Source: Candidatus Aminicenantota bacterium (lineage in GTDB: Bacteria; Acidobacteriota; UBA4820; DSQY01). Taken from it: a stretch of DNA of 20,076 bases. The position numbers were made by a program, and so were the translations under genes. Shown one piece after another: positions 14,093-20,076 of this stretch (the stretch's first letter is position 1; every line of letters begins with the position of its first letter). The stretch covers positions 1 to 20,076 of the forward strand of contig DAHXMK010000013.1 in NCBI GenBank assembly GCA_027365515.1, read 5' to 3'. The notes under the pieces are model-generated. The model made no database searches. It saw only the letters and a program-made list of their open reading frames with translations, and had not been told where the DNA came from.

Positions 14093-14395
14093 TTACCATT
14101 TCATGAGGTTAGCGGCGTCAATGTTGGTGGTCTTGGCGCGCTTCATGAAGGCAACCACGATGGCCATGCCAACCGCGGCCTCCGCCGCGCTTACGGCCAG
14201 AACGAAGAAAACGAAGGCCGCACCTTGCAGGTCGCCGTAGTACCGCCCGAAAGCCAGGAAAAGAAGGTTGGCGGAGTTGAGCATCAGCTCGGCGGAAAGA
14301 AATACCAGAATCGCCGACCGCCTCGTGAGCACGCCGATCAGCCCGGCGGCGAAAAGAAAGAGCGAAAGGATTAGATACGGGCCAAGCGCCATCAT
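14093..14395 (-). CDS. nuoK: NADH-quinone oxidoreductase subunit K
   Basis: Small membrane-arm subunit of complex I with three transmembrane helices, homologous to MrpC and ND4L. From the ATG at 14395 the product is 100 aa, the standard length. The two functionally important glutamates fall at E36 (SAELMLNSANLL) and E72 (SAAEAAVGM), the same numbers as in E. coli. The start overlaps the nuoJ stop by four bases (ATGA) with GAGGAGG 8 bases upstream; a TTG at 14401 is less likely. This is the last nuo gene before the RHS island; nuoL should follow here. Confidence 0.97.
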   Translation of the reverse strand: MMALGPYLILSLFLFAAGLIGVLTRRSAILVFLSAELMLNSANLLFLAFGRYYGDLQGAAFVFFVLAVSAAEAAVGMAIVVAFMKRAKTTNIDAANLMKW

Positions 14396-14883
14396 TCCCA
14401 AATCCTCCTCGCCATGACCACCGCTCCGACCATCGCCGCCAGAAGAACCAGCGAAGCCAGCTCGAACGGGACGGCGTAGTGCTCGACAAGGATGTTGCCG
14501 AACTGCTGGATGCTCCCGAATGCCCTGTCAACTTCAGTGAAAGCGGGTGGCGCCGAGCCCCAGACCGCTCGAACCGCCTGCACTAGAAAGAGCGCCGCGC
14601 CCAGGTAAGTGGCGAGCGTTTGTGCCAAGCTGACCTCTTGTCCCTGCTCCTCCGCCTTGTGAGCCATGATGATGAAGATTGCCATCACCATCACTGCTCC
14701 GGCGTAAACGATTATCTGGAAGAAGCCCAGGAACGGGACGTGGAGCAGAATGTAAAGCGCCCCCTGCGCCACCATGGCCACCGCCATACATAGACCAGCG
14801 ACCATCGGGTTGGAGTGAAAGACCAGTCCCAGCGCGCCCAGGAAGGCTACGAAGGCAACGGCGAAAAATATCCAGAGCATCAT
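14392..14883 (-). CDS. nuoJ: NADH-quinone oxidoreductase subunit J
   Basis: Membrane-arm subunit of complex I (ND6 homologue), 163 aa with five hydrophobic segments. The conserved third helix reads FQIIVYAGAVMVMAIFIIM, the region where the family has its conformationally important bulge. The C-terminus ends with the LASLVLLAAMVGAVVMARR helix. The ATG overlaps the nuoI TGA by four bases, and AAGGGG lies 7 bases upstream. It is translationally coupled on both sides. Confidence 0.96.
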   Translation of the reverse strand: MMLWIFFAVAFVAFLGALGLVFHSNPMVAGLCMAVAMVAQGALYILLHVPFLGFFQIIVYAGAVMVMAIFIIMAHKAEEQGQEVSLAQTLATYLGAALFLVQAVRAVWGSAPPAFTEVDRAFGSIQQFGNILVEHYAVPFELASLVLLAAMVGAVVMARRIWE

Positions 14884-15389
14884 GGCCTGTCCCCTTCGTT
14901 AAGCGGTTTTTCCTTCCCTGGAAGGTATGGTTCCTTGCGCCCCCTGGCCAGAAGCTCCTCTTTCGTGAAGATCAGCCGCGTCCTGTCGTAGTCGGCAAGT
15001 TCGTACTCATCCTTGAGCCAGATGGCCTCGACCGGGCAGACCTCCTGGCAGTAACCGCAAAAGATGCAAAGGCCCATGTCAATGGTAAACTCCCGCGGAT
15101 ACTTCTCTTTGGAGAGTTCCGTTTCCCCGGCAACTATGTTGATCGCCCTTGGCGGGCAAATGAACTGGCAGAGCTTGCAGGAAGTGCACTTTTCGTGGCC
15201 GTCCAGGCCGGTCAGCAAGACCGGCGCGCCCCGGTACTTCTTGGGAAGCTCCCACCTCACCTCCGGATATTCGAGGGTAACCCGCTTATTGACCCTCGGT
15301 ATGTGGCGGAAGGTTATCGCCAGCCCCTGAAGAATAGCGGGGAAGTAGGTCCGCTCCCACCATTTGAGCTTGGGCCGCTCGAGCTTCAT
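14880..15389 (-). CDS. nuoI: NADH-quinone oxidoreductase subunit I (2x 4Fe-4S)
   Basis: Peripheral-arm ferredoxin-like subunit that carries clusters N6a and N6b and passes electrons towards NuoB. The 169-aa product has the two classic motifs CTSCKLCQFICPP (C68, C71, C74, C78) and CIFCGYCQEVCPVEAI (C108, C111, C114, C118). The N-terminal basic and aromatic segment is typical for docking to the membrane arm. Its ATG overlaps the nuoH TGA by four bases, with GGAG 8 bases upstream. Confidence 0.97.
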   Translation of the reverse strand: MKLERPKLKWWERTYFPAILQGLAITFRHIPRVNKRVTLEYPEVRWELPKKYRGAPVLLTGLDGHEKCTSCKLCQFICPPRAINIVAGETELSKEKYPREFTIDMGLCIFCGYCQEVCPVEAIWLKDEYELADYDRTRLIFTKEELLARGRKEPYLPGKEKPLNEGDRP

Positions 15390-16435
15390 TGCTTGACTCC
15401 GAAGCCAAAAAAGACCATCAGCGTGGTCATCAAGAGCAAGTTGAAAAGCGCCAGGGGGAAAAGCCTTTTCCAGCCCAAGTTCATTAGCTGGTCATACCTG
15501 AACCGAGGCAGCGTCCACCTGACCCATATGAAAAAGAAGAGGAAAAACGCGATCTTCGCGAAGAAAACGGCGGCGGAAAGAATGCCGCCCCAGATTGGGC
15601 CGAACTTCGCCCAATCAACGAAGGGAAGGTTCCATCCTCCGAAAAAGAGCGTCACCAAAAGGGCGGACGCCGTTATCATGTTGGCGTACTCTCCCATGAA
15701 GAACATCGCGAATCTGAGACCTGAATATTCGGTGTGGTAGCCGCCTACGATTTCGCTCTCGCCCTCCGGAAGGTCGAACGGCAGCCGGTTGGTCTCGGCG
15801 AAGATCGCCACTATGAAGACGATGAAACCCAGGAAGTGAGTCAGGACGAACCATGGGTGTCCCTTCTGGGCGTTTACTATGTCCTCCAAACCAAATGAGC
15901 CGGACCAGATGACAACGGTCAGAAGGCTAAGGCCCACTCCCAGCTCGTATGAGACGACCTGGCTGGCCCCGCGGAGCGCTCCGAACACCGAATACTTGTT
16001 TCCGCTAGACCAGCCGCCCAATATGATGCCGTAGATGGCCAGGGATGAAATGGAGAGGAGAAAGAGAAGGCCGAGGTCCATCCCGGGCGCGATCCAGAGC
16101 GGATAGGACTTTCCGGCGACCGTTATCTCGGTCCCGAACGGAATGACGGAGAAGGTCACGAGCGCTGGCACGAGGGTCAGCAGCGGGGCTAGCAGGTAGA
16201 CCGGTCTGTACGCCTGGCGCGGGGTGATGTCCTCCTTGAAAAAGAACTTCATGCCGTCGGCGACCGGCTGTAGAAGGCCGAACGGGCCCACGCGGTTGGG
16301 CCCCTTCCGGTCCTGCATCCAGGCGGAGACCTTTCTCTCGGCCAGCGTCGTGTAGGCGACGCCGGTCAGCACGATCGCGAGAATGACGACGATCTTCACC
16401 GCCGCCGGGATAAGTATGGCAAGCCAGACGTTCAC
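15386..16435 (-). CDS. nuoH: NADH-quinone oxidoreductase subunit H
   Basis: Membrane subunit that forms the quinone-access chamber of complex I with NuoB and NuoD. The 349-aa product has the family length and about eight hydrophobic helices. It shows AERKVSAWMQDRKGPNRVGP near residues 33-52, and the EYSGLRFAMFFMGEYANM and AETNRLPFDLPEGESE loops. The start is GTG at 16435, which overlaps the nuoG TGA as GTGA. GGAGGT lies 6 bases upstream. The frame stays open further upstream to 16690, but that part is antiphase nuoG sequence without family similarity. Confidence 0.96.
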   Translation of the reverse strand: MNVWLAILIPAAVKIVVILAIVLTGVAYTTLAERKVSAWMQDRKGPNRVGPFGLLQPVADGMKFFFKEDITPRQAYRPVYLLAPLLTLVPALVTFSVIPFGTEITVAGKSYPLWIAPGMDLGLLFLLSISSLAIYGIILGGWSSGNKYSVFGALRGASQVVSYELGVGLSLLTVVIWSGSFGLEDIVNAQKGHPWFVLTHFLGFIVFIVAIFAETNRLPFDLPEGESEIVGGYHTEYSGLRFAMFFMGEYANMITASALLVTLFFGGWNLPFVDWAKFGPIWGGILSAAVFFAKIAFFLFFFIWVRWTLPRFRYDQLMNLGWKRLFPLALFNLLLMTTLMVFFGFGVKQ

Positions 16436-18039
16436 GGCGCGACCTCCGATAGCTTGAGCCCCCTTGGGAGAAGATCGCGAAGGGACTTGTTGGACAACTC
16501 CGGCACGGCCTTCTTGACCTCGGCGAACCACGCGGGAAAGCCGCCTTCCGGCGCTTCTTCCCCGGAAGCTTTGAGCCAAGCCGAAACGGCGTCGTAAAAC
16601 GGCCTTCTGTTCCGGGGCGGCAAGAGGACCCTCGCCGTTTTCTGAAGCTGGCCCATGAAATTGACCGTGGTCCCCTCCATCTCGTGCCACGCGGCCAACG
16701 GAATGTAGACGTGGGCAAGCTCCGCCGTCGCGGTGAAGGCATCCCCGGCGACCACGAGAAGCTCCGTCTCCTGCAGGGCTTTTACGACGGCCGGCCGTTG
16801 CGGCACGGGCGCGTCGCCCACGACGTCCTCCCTAATGATTATCGCGCGGCGCTTGTTTTTCAAAAGCGCGGCGACATCGCAGTTCTCCTCAGATACGGCG
16901 ATGCCCATCCGCCGCGCACCAGCGAGGTTGGGCCTGCGCTCGCGCCTTATCAGAAGGTCGTCGTCGGCGCCGCTGGCTATATTGAGCGCGGTCCCCGCGG
17001 AGTTGCCTAGAACCTTGGCCGCAAGCAGCTTGTAGGCGGCCATCTCCTCGAGTGTCATCCGGCCAGAAAGGACCGCCCCGAAAGGCGAATTTCCGGAGGC
17101 CTGCAACCGCTTTGCGAAAATCGGCCAGAACTCCTCGAAGGAATAGAACGCCCAGCCCTTCTCCGTCCGGATGCCCGGCCGGTCCCGCCGCGGAATGTCT
17201 TTGAGCCGCTCTGAAAGCAGCCGCCCGTAGTCGCACATCCAAAAAGCGTTGACCTCCGGGTTCTCCCTCGGGACGATTCTCAGCACGTCGCCTTTGTAGG
17301 TGTCGTACCTGACCGAGCATCCCCGGGCGCACTCCGGACAGACCGAGTTTGCACTCTGGAGAAACCAGACTCTCTCCTTGAAGCGGAACTCCCTGCTGGT
17401 GAGTGCTCCCACCGGGCATACGTCAACCGTGCAGACCGAGTAGGGATTGTCGAGCTTCCTTCCAGGGAATGCTTCAACAAGCGTGTGGACGCCACGCTCG
17501 GCGAGCGTCAACTCGCCCGTCTTCGTGACTTCGCTGCAAAAGCGGATGCACCGCGTGCACTTGATGCATCGCTCTCCGTCGTAAACGACGTGAGGCCCTA
17601 TTTCGACGCGCTTCGGCGCGTGAACCTTTTCGAAGTCGAAACGGCTCGCAGGATCACCGTAGGTGTAAGAGTACTCCTGCAACTGGCATTCGCCAGCCTG
17701 GTCGCATATCGGGCAGTCGAGAGGATGGTTGAGGAGCAAGAATTCCAGAACCGAACGCTGCGCCCTCCTCGTGATCTCGCTCTTGGTGCTGACCACCATG
17801 TCGTACTTTCCATCAATCTTCTTGTCCGGTGGCAGAGGCGTCACGGTGGTGGAGCAGGCGGTCAGCGGCTTCGGCGCGCCCTTCACTTCTACCAAGCACA
17901 TCCGGCACTGGCCTACGATCGAAAGCGCCGGATGGTAGCAGTAGTAAGGAATGGCGATGTTGCTGCGCAGGGCCGCGGAGAGGACGGTTTCGCCAGCCTT
18001 GGTCTCGATTTCCTGGTCGTCAATCTTCAAGAGCGGCAT
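16432..18039 (-). CDS. nuoG: NADH-quinone oxidoreductase subunit G, short form
   Basis: Largest peripheral-arm Fe-S subunit, carrying electrons between NuoF/E and NuoI. Ligand sets are complete: 2Fe-2S N1b (C34, C45, C48, C62), N5 with histidine (H105, C109, C112, C118), N4 (C158, C161, C164, C208), and the extra N7-type set CPECARGC...C (C234, C237, C241, C269; spacing 2-3-27). At 535 aa it is shorter than well-studied NuoG proteins (roughly 700-900 aa). The molybdopterin-oxidoreductase-like C-terminal domain is reduced to about 260 residues with AHVYIPLAAWHEMEGTTVNF retained. No frameshift is visible, so it appears to be a natural short form. The ATG lies 18 bp after nuoF, with GGGGA upstream. 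Confidence 0.95.
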   Translation of the reverse strand: MPLLKIDDQEIETKAGETVLSAALRSNIAIPYYCYHPALSIVGQCRMCLVEVKGAPKPLTACSTTVTPLPPDKKIDGKYDMVVSTKSEITRRAQRSVLEFLLLNHPLDCPICDQAGECQLQEYSYTYGDPASRFDFEKVHAPKRVEIGPHVVYDGERCIKCTRCIRFCSEVTKTGELTLAERGVHTLVEAFPGRKLDNPYSVCTVDVCPVGALTSREFRFKERVWFLQSANSVCPECARGCSVRYDTYKGDVLRIVPRENPEVNAFWMCDYGRLLSERLKDIPRRDRPGIRTEKGWAFYSFEEFWPIFAKRLQASGNSPFGAVLSGRMTLEEMAAYKLLAAKVLGNSAGTALNIASGADDDLLIRRERRPNLAGARRMGIAVSEENCDVAALLKNKRRAIIIREDVVGDAPVPQRPAVVKALQETELLVVAGDAFTATAELAHVYIPLAAWHEMEGTTVNFMGQLQKTARVLLPPRNRRPFYDAVSAWLKASGEEAPEGGFPAWFAEVKKAVPELSNKSLRDLLPRGLKLSEVAP

Positions 18040-18057
18040 CTATGCTATCCCCGTGCC

Positions 18058-19368
18058 TCAAATGCGTGAAGTCATGGGCGTCGCCTTGCAGGGGCAACGC
18101 TTCTCTTTTACGTGCGCGTCGAACTCGTCCTTGAACTGCCTGACGAAGGACTCCGCCGGCATCGCGGCCGCGTCTCCGAGCGGGCAAATCGTACGGCCCA
18201 TGATGTTTCCGGCGATTTCGGCGATCCGTTCCGGGTCGCCCGGCTTGCCTTCCCCCGCTTCAATCCTTGCTATGAGGAGCTCCAGCCAATGCGTGCCCTC
18301 GCGGCACGGCGTGCACTGCCCGCACGATTCGTGGGCGTAAAATTCCATCAGGTTGTGCAAAGCCCGAACCATGCATACCGTATCGTTCATCACGATTACG
18401 CCACCGGAACCTGGCATCGTGCCGACGCTCTTCAGGCCGTCAACGTCCATCGTGACGTCAATCTGGTCGGCCCTCAGCACGGGAGTTGACGAGCCCCCGG
18501 GGATTACCGCCTTCAGCGGCCGGCCGCCGAGGATTCCGCCAGCGAAGTCGTAAATCAGTTCCCGCAGCGTGGTGTTGGAGGGCAGCTCATAGACGCCGGG
18601 CCTGTTCACGTGGCCGGAAATGCCGTAAAGACGGGGGCCAGGAAGGCTTGGAGCGCCTATCGCCTTGAACCACTCGGCGCCGTTCTTGATGATGTGAGGC
18701 ACGTTGGCATAAGTTTCGACGTTGTTGATGTTGGATGGAACCCCGTAAACGCCGTAGCCCGCCGGAAAAGGCGGCTTTATTCTCGGCTGGCCGCGCTTGC
18801 CTTCCAGCGACTCCATCAGCGCCGTTTCCTCGCCGCAGATGTAAGCGCCGGCTCCGCGGCAGACCCATACATCGAAATCGAAACCGGAGCCTAGGATGTT
18901 CTTCCCCAGAAATCCCCTCGAATAGGCCTGGTCAACGGCGCGCTGGAAAATCTTCGCGCCTTGCGGCATCTCGCCCCTGATGTAGAAGAAGCAGCCGGCC
19001 GCCTGGGTCGCCCAGCCGGCAATGATGATGCCTTCCAAGATCTGGTGGGGATCGTTTTCTATCAGGAGCCTGTCCTTGAAGGTGCCCGGCTCGCTCTCGT
19101 CGGCGTTGCAGACGAGGAATTTTCGCGGCTCCTGCTTGTCGCCCTCTCTTTTTCTCGGAAGGAAGGACCACTTGAGGCCGGCCGGAAAACCGGCGCCGCC
19201 ACGGCCCTTAAGGTTGCTGGCCTTGACCTCCCCCAGCACCTGCTCCGGGCTCATCTTGTGGAGCGCCGTCATCATAGCCTCGTAGCCGCCGCCGTGCATA
19301 TAGGTGTCTATGGCCGTGGAGTTCTGCATTCCCACGGCGCGCGTAAGAATTTTTAGCGTCTCGGCCAT
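18058..19368 (-). CDS. nuoF: NADH-quinone oxidoreductase subunit F (FMN, NADH site)
   Basis: Flavoprotein that oxidises NADH and passes electrons via FMN to cluster N3. The 436-aa product has the FMN/NADH glycine loop GRGGAGFPAG (residues 55-64), NADESEPGTFKDR, CGEETALMESLEG (from 178), and the N3 ligands in ESCGQCTPCREGT (C349, C352, C355) plus C395 in GRTICPLGD. The start lies 3 bp after the nuoE stop, with GGAG 5 bases upstream of ATG. A full set of ligands indicates a working NADH-dependent enzyme and not the ferredoxin- or F420-dependent type that lacks NuoEFG. Confidence 0.98.
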   Translation of the reverse strand: MAETLKILTRAVGMQNSTAIDTYMHGGGYEAMMTALHKMSPEQVLGEVKASNLKGRGGAGFPAGLKWSFLPRKREGDKQEPRKFLVCNADESEPGTFKDRLLIENDPHQILEGIIIAGWATQAAGCFFYIRGEMPQGAKIFQRAVDQAYSRGFLGKNILGSGFDFDVWVCRGAGAYICGEETALMESLEGKRGQPRIKPPFPAGYGVYGVPSNINNVETYANVPHIIKNGAEWFKAIGAPSLPGPRLYGISGHVNRPGVYELPSNTTLRELIYDFAGGILGGRPLKAVIPGGSSTPVLRADQIDVTMDVDGLKSVGTMPGSGGVIVMNDTVCMVRALHNLMEFYAHESCGQCTPCREGTHWLELLIARIEAGEGKPGDPERIAEIAGNIMGRTICPLGDAAAMPAESFVRQFKDEFDAHVKEKRCPCKATPMTSRI

Positions 19369-19371
19369 GGG

Positions 19372-19860
19372 CTACTCCAGCTCCTTGATTATCTCGTCCG
19401 CCTTTTCCGGAGAGACGTTCTTGTAGAGCGCGTCATTCACCATCAGCGATGGCCCGCCGTCGCAACAAGCCAGACACTCGACGGTGACCAGCGTGAAACG
19501 CCCGTCCTTGGTTGTGCTGCCTGGCTTAAGGCCGAGCTTCCTTTCGAGGTGCTCAAGCAAAAGCTCGGACCCCGCCAGCATGCAAGGCAACGTCTTGCAA
19601 ACCTGCAAGAGGTGCTTCCCGAGCGGCTTCTCGCTGTACATTTCATAGAAGGTGACCACGCCCCTCACGTGGGCTGGGGTCATCCCCAGTTTGCCGGCGA
19701 TGTAGGCCTGGCACTCGGGCGGGACGTGGTGAAGCTCGTCCTGGCAGAGATGAAGGCAGGCCAAAAGCGCCGTGCGAGGCTCCGGGTACTTCGCCGCGAG
19801 CGCCTCCACTTTCCTGGCGAACTCCTCGTTGGCTAAAAGCGAGGCGGGCGTCGCGCTCAT
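19372..19860 (-). CDS. nuoE: NADH-quinone oxidoreductase subunit E (2Fe-2S)
   Basis: Thioredoxin-fold subunit carrying cluster N1a at the NADH end of complex I. The 162-aa product has the four ligands in VCKTLPCMLAGS (C88, C93) and VECLACCDGGP (C129, C133), followed by the conserved MVND. Helical N-terminal residues 10-60 match the family. An extra cysteine at 132 sits next to a ligand. The ATG overlaps the nuoD TGA by four bases, with GAGG 8 bases upstream. Confidence 0.97.
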   Translation of the reverse strand: MSATPASLLANEEFARKVEALAAKYPEPRTALLACLHLCQDELHHVPPECQAYIAGKLGMTPAHVRGVVTFYEMYSEKPLGKHLLQVCKTLPCMLAGSELLLEHLERKLGLKPGSTTKDGRFTLVTVECLACCDGGPSLMVNDALYKNVSPEKADEIIKELE

Positions 19861-20076
19861 CGGTCCACCTCTCCCAGCACCGGGTCCAAAGAGGCCACCG
19901 TGGCAATCACGTCGGCTATCATCTGTCCCTTGACCATGACCGGCAGCCCTTGGAGGTTAATGAATGAGGGGCTCCTGAAGTGGCACCGGTGGGCCACGTT
20001 GGTCCCGGAGCCGACCAGATAGAAGCCGAGTTCTCCCTTCGGTGCTTCAATGGCGAAATATATTTCCTTGCCGCGC
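19857..20076 (-). CDS. nuoD: NADH-quinone oxidoreductase subunit D, C-terminal fragment
   Basis: Only the last 72 codons are inside the window; the gene continues beyond base 20076. The translation RGKEIYFAIEAPKGELGFYL...GQMIADVIATVASLDPVLGEVDR carries the hallmark end of the 49-kDa subunit: EAPKGELG, PSFINLQ, KGQMIAD and the terminal SLDPVLGEVDR. NuoD forms the quinone-binding pocket with NuoB and NuoH. Its TGA overlaps nuoE by four bases. The exact operon order nuoD-E-F-G implies that nuoA-C lie further right. Confidence 0.96.
   Translation of the reverse strand, partial: RGKEIYFAIEAPKGELGFYLVGSGTNVAHRCHFRSPSFINLQGLPVMVKGQMIADVIATVASLDPVLGEVDR

Noticed and set aside
12175..14374. Plus-strand open frames running through the RHS start, the 244-aa gene, the heptad repeat and nuoK
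   Set aside because: They cross several minus-strand genes and intergenic regions and continue antisense into nuoK. Only the heptad part remains ambiguous and is reported separately.
16436..16690. 85-codon N-terminal extension of nuoH in the same frame
   Set aside because: It overlaps nuoG in another frame, has no NuoH similarity, and a GTG with GGAGGT at 16435 gives the standard length.

Overview
The window is a high-GC bacterial segment in which every gene I can support lies on the minus strand, so transcription runs from base 20076 towards base 1. It is the distal part of a respiratory complex I (NADH:quinone oxidoreductase, nuo) operon. Genes are tightly packed with ATGA/GTGA stop-start overlaps and good Shine-Dalgarno sequences under the standard bacterial code. 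The RHS protein and two other products have secretion or lipoprotein signals, and an M23 envelope peptidase is present, which fits an uncultured Gram-negative-type bacterium. I cannot assign a phylum from the sequence.

Layout in transcription order: nuoD (C-terminal end only, 20076-19857), nuoE, nuoF, nuoG, nuoH, nuoI, nuoJ and nuoK (to 14093). The operon is then interrupted by about 8.7 kb of non-respiratory DNA (14092-5408). After that come nuoL (5407-3371), nuoN (3355-1886), galU (1860-991) and an M23 metallopeptidase (973 onward). nuoM, which normally sits between nuoL and nuoN, is absent: the two genes are only 15 bp apart.

The 8.7-kb island holds four candidate genes. The first is a 128-aa ORF built almost wholly of heptads (LxxxAxx), lying over seventeen 21-bp tandem DNA repeats. 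The second is a 244-aa helical, proline-tailed protein of unknown function. The third is a 2114-aa secreted RHS/YD-repeat protein with an RHS core and a variable C-terminal tip. The fourth is a 234-aa probable lipoprotein that starts 18 bp after the RHS stop. A short imperfect sequence (GAGGCACSGAGAAG) occurs in inverted orientation near the two ends of the island, 24 bp after nuoK and 33 bp before nuoL. I see no convincing terminator inside the island, so nuoL-nuoN may depend on read-through across it.

The first 125 bases are a perfect inverted copy of bases 974-1098 (the end of galU and the galU-M23 spacer). The junction falls inside the M23 gene, so the left end looks like a fold-back assembly or amplification artefact, or less likely a real inverted duplication. 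Reading of the M23 gene beyond residue 282 should not be trusted.

Functionally, NuoD-NuoK and NuoL/NuoN build the peripheral arm and most of the membrane arm of complex I. GalU (UDP-glucose synthesis) and the M23 peptidase are cell-envelope genes attached to the end of the operon. The RHS island is accessory; whether it is a toxin-type or surface-type RHS system is not decided by what I can see.
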